From assembly GCA_008638375.1 (NCBI GenBank), contig CM018041.1, forward strand, positions 11,028,846 through 11,092,845: a stretch of 64,000 bases of DNA, read 5' to 3'. Shown piece by piece: positions 1-10,945 of this stretch (position 1 is its first letter; each line of letters opens with the position of its first letter). This DNA comes from Nyssa sinensis (taxonomy: Eukaryota; Streptophyta; Magnoliopsida; Cornales; Nyssaceae). Below the pieces are notes generated by a model. That model did not search any database. It saw only the letters and a list, made by a program, of their open reading frames with translations, and had not been told where the DNA came from. Position numbers and translations under genes: made by a program.

Positions 1-2
1 AA

Positions 3-905
3 CACAGACAATCTCACCACCAGGGTGAATCCAACAAACAGACACGTAAGTACTACAAAACCAACCATAGGAAAAAGACGTCTACTAGTAAAACCACCTG
101 CAAAGCTACATCATCTGATGCCTGCTTTAAATGTGGAAAACCAGGCCATTTCCAGTCAGACTGTAGAGTAAAACAGCTCATCAACTCCCTACAAGTCTCT
201 TAGGACCAGAAACAAGAACTATTCAAAGTCCTAGAACTTAGGAACACGGATAGTGAACCATCCAGTAGCTCTTCATACAGTTCTGATGATAGTGAAAATG
301 AGATAGATCAATTAGACCAGTCTTCTGATCGTGCATCTCATCACCATTCAGATTCTCCTCCAGTTAAGATAGGATGTTCAGATAACTGTAACCGCAATTG
401 TTACAAAACAATTAACGTCCTAAGTAAAGAACAAGAACTCCTCCTAGATTTAATCAACAGTGTAGAAAATCCCAACTTGATCCTTTATCAAAAATTTATT
501 ATATCCAATTTTATTTCAGAAAAATCTTGGGGATCTCACCCTTCACTTCTGAGATCCGTCCTCAACTCTTCTGGCCAATATTCATATTATGATTATATTG
601 AAGCATTCAGTAAGTCTCTCTTCATACATAATGACAGCAAAGATCATTCATGGTTCCTTATGTTTGATCTAAAATTCAAAAGTCCTCTCCCTTCTTGGTT
701 CAACGAGTGGTGGAACAAATTTGGCTTAGTCTCAGATGTTCTTCCAGCCCTTCTTCATGCAGCAATGGAACATTTTAGATCCATGTTCAAAACAGACAAA
801 CATACAGAACAGTTCCCTATCATTCTCCACATGGCCAGCAAATACCGCATCTTTTGGATAATGAAATGGAACTATGCAATCCATAATCATACAGCAGCCG
901 CCTGA
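3..905 (+). pseudogene. Gag/coat-like zinc-knuckle protein remnant of a retroelement or endogenous pararetrovirus-like element
   Basis: One reading frame runs from the window edge to the stop at 903-905. It has a Lys/Arg-rich stretch, then a CCHC zinc knuckle at 123-164 (Cys-X2-Cys-X4-His-X4-Cys), a Ser/Asp-rich acidic linker, and a C-terminal part with Tyr-Tyr-Asp-Tyr, HSWF and WFNEWW motifs. An in-frame TAG at 201-203, just after the knuckle, breaks it. A basic region plus CCHC knuckle is typical of nucleocapsid/coat proteins of plant retroelements and of Caulimoviridae-like insertions; I cannot decide between these. The 5' part lies outside the window. It runs straight into the LTR/leader-like block at 894-1478. 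A second, inverted and more damaged copy of its 3' half lies at 2671-3060. Confidence 0.6.
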
Positions 906-1478
906 TATCAATTTATCTATCGGCACTAGACAACCCACTATTCATGAACAGTAAAACGTGTGAACAGCAACTATGAACAGTACTTGCATGCCTGACAGGA
1001 TACTATTCATCAACAGTAAACACACTTTTACTACAGCTAAAGCAATTTCACTTTCGGGTCTTTAGTCGGGATTCTCGCCCCTTTTCTCAGCATCCAAGGC
1101 GCCCTCTCCTCTATATAATGACGCCTCTTCTCAGCATCTAGCAAGTTTTTCTAAAGATTGGAAACACATCAGTCATAATACTTGAGAGAATTCAGTAGAG
1201 AGAATTTCTAATGTTTCTTAATTCACTCTTGTATTCCCCTTTCTCTCTTCCCCTTCTTTCATACAGTTGGGTTTAACCCCTCATACAGCTGTAAGTTTAT
1301 TTTCATTAATAACATTCAGTTTCAAGTTTTCATAATTTATTTCTTGCATTATCATCTCACTCCCTGTATGGAAGGTTTTACCTCCTATCCCTGCATATGC
1401 ATTTTAATTTTCATCCTGTCTTGTCTTCTTATTCTTTCATTCAAATTATACAGCTTCCACATCCAATTTTCTTTACAT
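894..1478 (+). repeat. LTR/leader-like block, copy A (+)
   Basis: This is the first of four copies of a block of 500-610 bp. Shared landmarks in order are GATATCAATTTATCTAT, repeated TATTCATGAACAGT-type motifs, a TATA box (CTCTATATAATGA at about 1110-1122), GAGAGAATTCAGTAGAGAG, and a pyrimidine-rich tail. Similarity to copy B stops at about 1478, inside the sequence that in copy B leads to the primer-binding site. The block has promoter-like organisation, as expected of an LTR or of a pararetroviral intergenic region. Confidence 0.6.
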
Positions 1479-1484
1479 CTACTC

Positions 1485-1660
1485 CATCACCGAACATTTC
1501 ATAGGAACCCCTAGTCATGTAACTGCTAGGATCCATGATCAACTCAGTAACCTTCGATGTCCAACTCTCAGTGATTTCGAATGGTATGCAGAAGTTTTCT
1601 GTAACAGAGTCATGCTCCGGACGGTATCTTTGTTCTGCTGAGATGGTCCTGACATACCCC
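1485..1660 (-). pseudogene. Fragment of a retroelement 5' coding region, possibly movement-protein-like
   Basis: Read on the minus strand, downstream of the primer-binding site at 2001-2013, about 50 codons are open and protein-like (acidic start, Trp-Thr-Ser-Lys, then Met-Asp-Pro-Ser-Ser-Tyr). The position after a PBS fits the first gene of a movement-protein-bearing plant retroelement or caulimovirid. The match rests on recall of family style only and is weak. The fragment ends abruptly where copy A of the repeat block begins in opposite orientation. Confidence 0.25.
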
Positions 1661-2000
1661 TAACTGACATACTTGGTCCAAGCCATTAGCAACCTTGTAA
1701 CCTATTGCCCTAAACGCTCTCTTAGCTCAGCGGTATTTACGACGGTTTCTTGGTCTGTGGACTTCCTGGGAGGTGCAGGTCTAGGTGCAAGGTCTGGACA
1801 GACACAAAGATAGGCAAGCAGTATCTGAACTAAGCATGGGGAAGATGAACCTATAGAGATGGGCAAAGGAAGAAGTGTAAAACTGCATGTAGTCTAGATA
1901 ATTACAATTGAAATGAATAGTATCATTCATTGCCAAAAACACCATGAATGTTGATCACTACTGGGATGTAGATTGTTTCAACAAAAATGGATCACTGGTT

Positions 2001-2013
2001 GGCTCTGATACCA
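2001..2013 (-). other. Primer-binding site for initiator tRNA-Met
   Basis: On the minus strand the sequence reads TGGTATCAGAGCC, complementary to the 3' end of plant initiator tRNA-Met, the usual minus-strand primer of many plant LTR retrotransposons and of Caulimoviridae. It lies directly after the end of repeat block copy B, so copy B is the 5' LTR or leader of a minus-oriented element. Confidence 0.8.
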
Positions 2014-2670
2014 TAACGGGACTGACCGGAGCCAGTGGATGCGCACATTGTATAATTCAAATGTAAAGAAAATTGGATGCGGAAGCTGTATAATTTGAAT
2101 GAAAGAATAAGAAGACAAGACAGGATGAAACTTAAAATGCATATGCAGGGATAGGAGGTAAAACCTTCCATACAGGGAGTGAGATGATAATGCAAGAAAT
2201 AAATTATGAAAACTTGAAACTGAATGTTATTAATGAAAATAAACTTACAGCTGTATGAGGGGTTAAACCCAACTGTATGAAAGAAGGGGAAGAGAGAAAG
2301 GGGAATACAAGAGTGAATTAAGAAACATTAGAAATTCTCTCTACTGAATTCTCTCAAGTATTATGACTGATGTGTTTCCAATCTCTGGAAAAACTTGCTG
2401 GATGCTGAGAAGAGGCGTCATTATATAGAGGAGAGGGAGGCGTCATTATATAGAGGAGAGGGCGCCTTGGATGCTGAGAAAAGGGGCAAGAATCCCGGCT
2501 GAAGACCCGGAAGTGAAACTGTTTTAGCTGTAGTAAAAGTGTGTTTACTGTTGATGAATAGTATCCTATCAGGCATGCGGGTACTGTTCATATTTATTGT
2601 TCACACTTTTTACTATTCATGAATAGTGGGTTGTCTGGTGCCGACAGATAAATTGATATCAGGCAGCTGC
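2014..2670 (-). repeat. LTR/leader-like block, copy B (-), with PBS
   Basis: Inverted copy of block A, sharing about 2061-2670 with it. On the minus strand it ends in CCCGTTA immediately before the PBS. It contains a tandem duplication of about 25 bp around the TATA box (2414-2463), absent from the other three copies. Confidence 0.6.
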
Positions 2671-3060
2671 TGTATGATTATGGATTGCATAGTTCCATTT
2701 CATTATCCAAGGGATGTGGTATTTGCTGGCCATGTGGAGAATGATAGGGAACTGTTCTGTATGTTTGTCTGTTTTGAACATGGATCTGAAATGTTCCTTT
2801 GCTGCATGAAGAGGGGCTGGAAGAACATCTGGGACTAAACCAAATTTGTTCCACCACTCGTTGAACTAGGAAGGGAGAGGACTTTTGAATTTTAGATCAA
2901 ACATAAGGAACCATGAATGATCTTTGTTGTCATTCTATATGAAGAGAGACTTACTGAATGCTTCAATATAATCATAATATGAATACTGGACAGAAGAGTT
3001 GGGGATGGATCTCAGAAGTGAAGGGTGAGATCCCCAAGATTTTTCTGAAATAAAATTGGC
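2671..3060 (-). pseudogene. Inverted, broken copy of the 3' half of the gag/coat-like frame
   Basis: Reverse complement of about 506-893. The same WFNEWW-type and YYDY motifs are recognisable, but at least two in-frame stops break the frame: one where copy 1 has an Ile-His-Asn segment, and one at the Trp before Phe-Asn-Glu. With copy A and B it makes a large inverted repeat (506-1478 against 2061-3060). Confidence 0.6.
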
Positions 3061-3082
3061 TTTAGATGATGATTTTGACCCT

Positions 3083-4202
3083 TTCAGGATTATCTAAAGC
3101 ATCATGCAGCCGCCTGATATCAATTTATCTATTGGCACCAGACAACCCACTATTCATGAATAGTAAAAAGTGTGAACAGTAACTATGAATAGTACCTGCA
3201 TGCCTGACAGGATATTATTCATCAACAGTAAACACACTTTTACTACAACTAACGCAGTTTCACTTTCGGGTCTTCAGCTGGGATTCTCGCCCCTTTTTCT
3301 CAGCATTCAAGGCGCCCTCTCCTCTCTATAACGACGCCTTTTCTCAGCATCCAGCAAGTTTTTTCAAAGATTGGAAACACATCAGTCATAATACTTGAGA
3401 GAATTCAGTAGAGAGAATTTCTAATGTTTCTTAATTCACTCTTGTATTTCCCTTTCTCTCTTCCCTTTCTTTCATACAGTTGGGTTTAACCCCTCATACA
3501 GCTGTAAGTTTATTTTCATTAATAACATTTAGTTTTAAGTTTTCATAATTTATTTCTTGCATTATCATCCCACTTCCTGTATGAAAGGTTTTACCTCTTA
3601 TCCCTGCACATTGTATAATTCAAATGTAAAGAAAATTGGATGCGGAAGCTGTATAATTTGAATGAAAGAATTAGAAGACAAGACAGGATGAAAATTAAAA
3701 TGCATATGCAGGGATAAGAGGTAAAACCTTCCATACAAGGAGTGGGATGATAATGCAAGAAATAAATTATGAGAACTTAAAATTGAATGTTATTAATGAA
3801 AATAAACTTACAGCTGTATGAGGGATTAAACCCAACTGTATGAAAGAAGGGGAAAAGAGAAAGGGGAATACAAGAGTGAATTAAGAGACATTATAAATTC
3901 TTTCTACTGAATTCTCTCAAGTATTATGACTGATGTGTTTCCAATTTATGGAAAAGCTTGCTGGATGCTAAGAAGAGGGATCATTATATAGAGGAGAGGG
4001 CGCCTTGGATGCTGAGAAAAGGGGCGAGAATCCCAGCTGAAGACCCGAAAGTGAAACTGCTTTAGTTGGAGTAAAAGTATGTTTTTACTGTTGATGAATA
4101 GTAACCTGTCAGGCATGCGGGTATTGTTCATGAATAGTGGATTGTCTGGTGCCAACAGATAAATAGTTATTAGGCAGCTGCTGTATGATGCTTTAGATAG
4201 TC
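3083..4202. repeat. Head-to-head inverted pair of the LTR/leader-like block (copies C + and D -)
   Basis: Copy C (+, about 3106-3606) and copy D (-, about 3606-4182) meet at about 3606 in CCCTGCACATTG. The outer ends are also inverted: CCCTTTCAGGATTATCTAAAGCAT at 3081-3103 against ATGCTTTAGATAGTCCTGAAAGGG at 4179-4202. The whole is therefore a foldback structure of about 1.1 kb with arms of about 0.55 kb. No coding sequence is seen. Confidence 0.6.
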
Positions 4203-4410
4203 CTGAAAGGGTATGTGTGTGTTTTATGTTGTAGCTAACAATTTTTTTTTGGGAACTTGGGTCATGGATGTTGATGATTAAATTACCTATAAAAAAAAAA
4301 AAGGATATTGATTAAATGAAGTTCATGAATTTTTATTTAATGAATTTTCTTATTTTAATATAGTAATAATATTATCGTGTTTTGTGTGTGTTATGCCAAT
4401 TTATATGGTC

Positions 4411-4445
<35 letters not shown>

Positions 4446-5115
4446 CATGTCTTCGATGTATTTGTATCCTATTTTTTGAAGATATGGCATCTCCGTGTAT
4501 TCGTGTCATATTCATGTCTGTATTCGTGCTTCTTAGTGGCTGATAGCATGTGTCATACCGGTCAATCAATTCACACCTGGCTGTTAGTTTGATGGTGCAT
4601 TTTAAGCTGAATCACTAGTATCTTTTGTATGTTCATGAAACCCTGGATATGATACAAAGAATTAGTAATGCCACCTCCCCCCCATCCACAAAAATAAAAT
4701 TCTTTTCCTATTTCTTTTGTTGTGATTTTTTCCCAATTGTATGTTTCCTGATCGTATTACCTTGAATCTCAGACTAGTGGAAAAGTGGCTTTATTATATG
4801 TTGAGATTTTCTTTCATTGGCTTGTAATGCAACAATTAGATTGGAGTTGTTTTGTAGCTCATGTGTCTTTTGTTTTTTGTTTTTTTTTTAGGTAAAAAGC
4901 GTTTTGTTATTTAAATTGAAACTGGAGTAATGTGTGTTATTATATGGACAACGCACTTGATTTGTCAAATTTATAATACTGCTATTGAACTGTGGAATTT
5001 TTGGAACCCCTATTAATTTGTGCTTGTGTTCCTAAAAGTGGTTGCTATATCCTGCCACGTGTCACTTTTGATCTGAATTCTTTGTGAATTTGCTTTTTTT
5101 GCTTTGTTTGCACAG
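4203..5115. other. Non-coding stretch, probable intron before the RPL35 last exon
   Basis: AT-rich DNA with a (TA)n tract at about 4410-4440 and poly-T/poly-A runs. It ends in a good plant 3' splice site (T-rich tract then TTTGCACAG at 5107-5115). I looked for the upstream RPL35 exons here and did not find them. Confidence 0.5.
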
Positions 5116-5190
5116 GCTTCACTGAAGACTGAACGGGAGAAGAAGAGGGAGATGTATTTTCCCATGAGGAAGTATGCTATTAAGGTGTAG
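5116..5190 (+). CDS. RPL35: Last exon of 60S ribosomal protein L35 (uL29)
   Basis: The 75-bp exon follows a canonical acceptor and encodes [20 protein letters not shown] followed by AIKV and TAG. This is essentially the invariant C-terminus of plant ribosomal protein L35 (uL29), a component of the large subunit near the polypeptide exit tunnel. Only this exon is visible. The preceding exons are not in 4203-5115 and would have to lie left of the window, beyond the 4.2-kb retroelement cluster, or be lost. So this is either the end of a real gene with a retroelement-invaded intron, or an orphan exon. The exon itself is undamaged. Confidence 0.85.
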   Translation, partial: ASLKTEREKKREMYFPMRKYAIKV

Positions 5191-5537
5191 GGTAGGGTCA
5201 ATCTCATTACAAGGTGTGGAGTAGGATAGACTCGAGTTTTGGTGTATTTGCTCAATATCTTTTCCGATCCTGGTATTCTAAGGTTAGTGCCCTCATAGTT
5301 GAAGGATTATTATTCTTGTTTCTTGGTGGATGCGAATCAAGTTTTGTGGCCAATCTCGTGGGTTTTCAGATTTTTGTGTACTATTTATTCAAGAAAAAAG
5401 TTTTTGTTTTTATTTAAGTGAACTTTTTTTTTTTTGGATGTGATTGTTGAAACTTGCTCCCTACCGTAACAATCATGAGCACATACATACACATATAATA
5501 GTATACACAGACATATATATGTAAATAATCTGCACCG

Positions 5538-5836
5538 GTGTTCATGTTTGAGAAGCCATTGGTGAACCTTGCATTTAGGGACCTGATTGCTGCCACGTCC
5601 TACTTCGGCAAACCGTCCCTACTTGCAGAGGGAAGCTATGGGGTTGTTTGCAGGGCTTTGTTGCCAGGAGAGAACACCATTCCAGTTAAGGTCTTGGAGC
5701 ATGCAGGAGATGTTGAAGCTGTGGCCATGTTTGAAGACCTGTCAAGCTTTAACACTCCGTCCTATTGCCCCTTTTTGGCCACTGCATTGCAGGCACTGTA
5801 CACGTGGCTTTTGCCTTTTGATTCGGCATTCCTCCA
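5538..5836 (+). pseudogene. Truncated LRR receptor-like kinase fragment (At2g24230-like)
   Basis: The frame starting [20 protein letters not shown] matches the juxtamembrane segment and start of the kinase domain of plant LRR receptor-like kinases of the At2g24230 type. A glycine-loop remnant (EGSYGVV) and the VAIK-region lysine (PVKVLEH) are visible. A frameshift at about 5747-5757 follows: family-like sequence resumes in another frame as [14 protein letters not shown] (normally HPNLLPL-GYCIAG) and then stops. The catalytic loop, DFG and all later kinase motifs are missing, as are the LRR ectodomain and membrane segment. It is a non-functional fragment about 350 bp after the RPL35 exon. Confidence 0.65.
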
Positions 5837-5849
5837 TCTACCATATTAA

Positions 5850-7989
5850 ATGCTTGAATATATATGCATAATATTTTTATCTATACAAGGTAATTGTATT
5901 CTAATTTTACATATTATGTCTTTGTTTGTGTTTTTATATTTAAAAAAAAATATTAAACATAATGAGTTTTCTTATCTCATTTTCTTAGACTAGGTGGTGG
6001 GACACGTGCACGTAGATTTCACCTTGTGTCTAGAAATGTATTTTCTTCCACACCTACTTTGATATGCTCATGGATATTGACTAATATTTCTTTTTCCTTT
6101 TTAAATCCTCAAATCTTATTTGAGCATGAGAGAATGTGAACAAAACATTTTTCTTATTTTCTTTCCAGCTCCAAATCGGCGGACTAAATAAAGTTTAATT
6201 TTTATTTTAATTGTATACTCTTTTTTTCCCCATTTTTGATCTTATTTAAGCAAGAGAACCCAAATTACAAACTTTCCTTTTTGTTTTGTTTTTTTTATTT
6301 TTATTTTTGTGTCTCACAGGTTAACTTGATTCCATCTGTCGTTAAAAATAAATAAATAAATAAATCTGAATTGGAACACATTGTGTACTCATCCATTCCG
6401 GACCCTCGGGCCTAGCTCTCGCAGCCTAAACACTGCCCTATATGAAAAATTATTAAATGATTCGGTCCAGAAATAGTCATTAAGTCTATAGTTATTTTTT
6501 TCTTTTTTGGAAAGTCTAATATATTTTCAAAATGCAATTCATGATTGACACAAACAATAATTTCGGCTCATACAATAATTTTTCATTGACAAGAGGGTAA
6601 TTACCAAATTCTATATGACACAATTTCATGTATGAAGCAATTTTAGTTATAGAAACTGCACTTTCATGGCTTTTTATCAAATTACTCAATTATTTTCTAC
6701 CACCTGAATCGTAGGATCCAAAAATAAAATAAAATCCCAAAAGGCATGACTTGAAGTTGAGTCCAAAAAATACTTCCTTAAATCACATGTAATGGATTGT
6801 CAAAAAGTGAAAATAGGTTAATGTGGCATCATCATCTGATTTGACGTAGTTTTTTAATTTTTTTTTTTGTCAAGGGAATTATTGAATATCTTGGAAAGTT
6901 TTAAAAACTTAAGGAAGAGATTGTCGAACTAAGTTTGATGATGCCATAGAGTAATAACTGCGCCAAGTATTTTCTTCCATAATAAGTAGGAGAAATATTT
7001 TAATATTCATTAATATGCCTCCGTTACAATCTATCACATATACGATATACGTACAATATATTATTTTATCTATGTGCATAAAAACGTTGCCTAATAGGAC
7101 TCCTTGATGATGAGTCTCGTCCTCTTCCCATATGAATGCATAAATATCACATGAATACGAAGACATGGATTAAAAATTATTATTCGGTAACTATTTTCCT
7201 TCTTCAAGTGGGGAAGCAAAAGGAGTTTTTGGTCTTGTCTCTTAAGAAGGCCAAAAATCCTATCATGATGTTGAAATTGAAGTGATATTAAACCTCATTA
7301 TTGGAAAGCAAGTCTTATCAACTACATCTCTTTTGTCACCACCCTGAAAAATGGGACATAAAATCTACCATGCATGCATGCCTCTTTTCAAACTTGAATG
7401 AAATCAAGTCAAAGAATTCCACTGCCATTTATTTAAGATCCATGGATGAACTGGAACACCCCCCCCCCCCCCCCCCCCTCCCGGGGGACAGCCATTTGCT
7501 AATACATTGCCTTCTAGGGCATCCAAATCTAAGTGGGTATTAAAGTTTTAATGGGAGAGATGTGTGTGATGAATAAAATTGAAATAATGTTTTAATAATA
7601 GAATTTTTATGTAATCAAACAGTTGATCAATACTAATAGAATTTTTTTCCTGAAATTTCTATGGGGCACCTTTAATTTCTAATTAGGATAATAATACAGA
7701 CGCATAAAATTTTATAATTACTCTATTTGCTTAATACTAGACACTTCCTTATTTTCCTAGGTTATAAATAAAGTCTAATGCTTGGTCATTCTCATTAATT
7801 TGCTTGGCCAAGGTTTTGCAACAAGTCAAAAGCTATGGACAAAATTATCTCATGGTCTGCATGGAGCTACAAGCTTATTAAATCAAGGCCATATAATTTA
7901 ATGAGAAAGTCAAACTTCATGGATGTTGTCGGTGGAACCATTTCCCATTGTATTTCTCCAATCCCATTTGAGGTTTGCTCTCTAGAAGC

Positions 7990-8020
<31 letters not shown>

Positions 8021-8300
8021 ATTGTTCAACCAAAGAATGAATCTATAATCCATATTTCATATTTCCTTCCATTATTAAGTTTATGACAACCTGTGTGAAA
8101 GTGTTTTCCATGTATCTGTGTGTGTGTGTATACATATATATATATATATATATATTTAACATTTTATGCTGAACAAATCAACTTCATTTTTAAAACCTAA
8201 GGTTTCTCCTCCTCCAATTCCTCCCACCAGATCAAAAGTATAAAGAAAAGGAAAATTAAAGTAGAAATAAATGAATTATCTAGAACAGACAGTATCTTTG

Positions 8301-8340
<40 letters not shown>

Positions 8341-8906
8341 AGATATATACATTCATTGTGATTCAAATTGAGGACCTCTTTATAATATAATTCTTTATCT
8401 TCAAAGCTTTCGTATTATAAAATATGAAAAAAATATATGAATCACGTCAATTGAAAAAAAATATATTAAAATTGAACAAACAAATTACTATAACGACACC
8501 ATAATGCATTCACAAGCTATCTCTAAGATTTTAAGAAATATTTAAAAAGGGGAGAAGATTATTGAATTCTTTGACAAAGTTTTCTTGACTATTTCAACTT
8601 GTATTGATATATAATTCCCCTAAAGTAAGGAATTTATATTTTAACTAATGGTTTGTAATTAATGTGTTTCTTTAATCTATTGTCAAAATATTCAACGACA
8701 ACTTTAACTGTCGATGTGGTTTGTGTTGCTTCCAGTTAAGAGTGTTTTTAAAATATTGATTGCAAAAAATAGAAGCTAACATTGTGTTTCCCAATTCATC
8801 ATTTGATTTTTTATTGCCATTCACAAGATTTTCTTGTCCTTTCTTCATGTCATACTCCCTTCTTTGTTGTTCATCCCATGCTACTTGCTTCTTGTATCTA
8901 TGTGGT

Positions 8907-8994
<88 letters not shown>

Positions 8995-9836
8995 TATATA
9001 TTCTTTTAACATTCCAAAGGCCGGCATTTCTTTATGCATGACTGTATTTTTATGATAATTTACCGGATTCATGCACCAACCGATATGAAGTCTGATCATC
9101 TTATCTTGTATACTCTCTCTTTTCATACTGTTATGATGATGATCAATATTCAGTCTTTTAAACAAATGGTCTATACAAACAGATATCAGCAAAATGGGAC
9201 TCAAAAAAAAAAAAAAGAAGAAAAATCTAAGATCCAGAAAGAAAAAATATATTTAAAATGAGAAGTCAAAATGAAATTTATTCCCAAAATAAAATAGGTG
9301 GGAGCTTCTGAGTAATTTTTTTAATGACCATATTCTGTAACAAAATTTAGTATTTATCTTCACAATTAAGTATGTATAAGAAATATATTGCTGATCAAAA
9401 AAATATATATAAGAAATATATGATGTGGTAGCTTATAGCACAACATATATAGGCATCAATATTTGGTTAGCTTTATGTTGGAAATCATAAGCATGTTTCA
9501 TACATTGTATTTATAGATATTTAACAAAGGACCCTAGTTGCTCCAAATCAAATAAAAGAAAGTTTTTCCTAATTAAATACATGTTACAATAATAATTTGT
9601 CACGTATGCAATTAAATGAATATTGTGACTATATAATTTTAACTAAAATAAGAAAAATATATAATATAATGAGTTTATTTGATCTACTCTTGACCAATCA
9701 AACATTTCATACAATTTAAAATTTTATTGACAAATAATGTAATGAGTTAGGTGATTAATTTGTATTTTTTTAATGTTGTTATCCCATTAAGACTTCTTTT
9801 TATTTTTGTACTAACTATCATTATGTCTAGTTAGAC

Positions 9837-9872
<36 letters not shown>

Positions 9873-10504
9873 GTTATCACTGTCATATTCTGTAACGTAA
9901 AAAAGTATTTGCCATTGATGATCAGCTTAATTAGTAATAATATTTAATTTATTGACTGGTTTTGGTCCACCTAATTGTATTCAACAGAATTTTCTTACTC
10001 TTTTCTTTACGGGTAAAAATGAATGATGTTTAATTATTAATTTGAGTGGGTAGATTTGGTGTAATTGTATTGATTTACGGAAATCATTTTTTATTTGCAA
10101 AAATAAGATTATATATATCTAATATTATTTAGACACTGTAATAATAAAAGTCTCGTATACTATACCAATCATTTTATTATTATTAATTTATCAACATAAC
10201 TAGCATGAAGAAAACTTGGCATACAAATATCATTTTCCTTCCCTTTATGATCAAAATCACTTTGTTGCTGTTTTTCATAATAATTGGTTTATGACCATTC
10301 GATGCGATTAATTTATTGATACTTTGGACTAATCGACCCGAAGAGTTGAATACCAAATTATAACAAATAAAAAAAAAAACTAATGCAAGCAATATAAAAG
10401 GAGGCGAGATTAAACAAATAATTAAGCCATGGACCATTCCTAGTTTTCACATAATAAGGTGATTATTTTAAAATAAATTGATTTTTTAGTATTGTAACGT
10501 GAAC
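5850..10504. other. Intergenic AT-rich DNA with simple repeats
   Basis: No gene recognised. It holds a poly-C run (about 7459-7478), (TA)n tracts (about 7995-8022 and 8133-8155), a (CT)n tract (about 8304-8339), and a (TA)n tract at about 9839-9867. Short open frames here are low-complexity or unsupported. Confidence 0.6.
8909..8997. repeat. Compound (TC)n(TA)n microsatellite
   Basis: About 24 TC dinucleotides are followed directly by about 14 TA dinucleotides and a short (CA)n/(TA)n tail. Long open frames across it are artefacts of the repeat. Confidence 0.95.
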
Positions 10505-10925
10505 TTTCTTTAAATACAGAGACGACTTAATTATAAAGTCAATAAAGTAATTGTTTTAAGAACTACTTATGAGATAAGGCTTCAAAGTCTCCAAATTTTA
10601 GATACTATAGTATAATTAAATTAGAAGTTTAAGATTAATAAAAGTATAACTCTACAAAAGACTCAAATTTTAGGAATTTATAATATAATCAAATTAAAAG
10701 TTTAAGTTTAATAAAAATCAAACACTATTAAAAGACCCCATAAAGACTATTAAAAAAAACTTAATTCTATTAATAAATTTTTATTCATATTTTACTCTAA
10801 TATTTTATTATTATCTATTTAGATTAAAAAAATTATGTAAAAACTTTATTATTAGAGCTTCATTTAATATATACCTCTCTCTTGTTGAAAATAATTAAAT
10901 TTTATATAATAAAAATAAATACAAT
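10505..10925. repeat. Degenerate dispersed repeat with internal units of about 80 bp (copy 1)
   Basis: Contains repeated TAGAAGTTTAAG-(A/T)TTAATAAAA motifs about 80 bp apart and the landmark TTTATTATTAGAGCTTCATT. A related segment lies at 17930-18330. This looks like a decayed non-coding transposon; no terminal structure could be fixed. Confidence 0.4.
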
Positions 10926-10945
10926 ATATATATATATACATAATA

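Noticed and set aside
4372..4592. Open frames on both strands across the (TA)n tract.
   Set aside because: They are made by the dinucleotide repeat and show no conserved motif.
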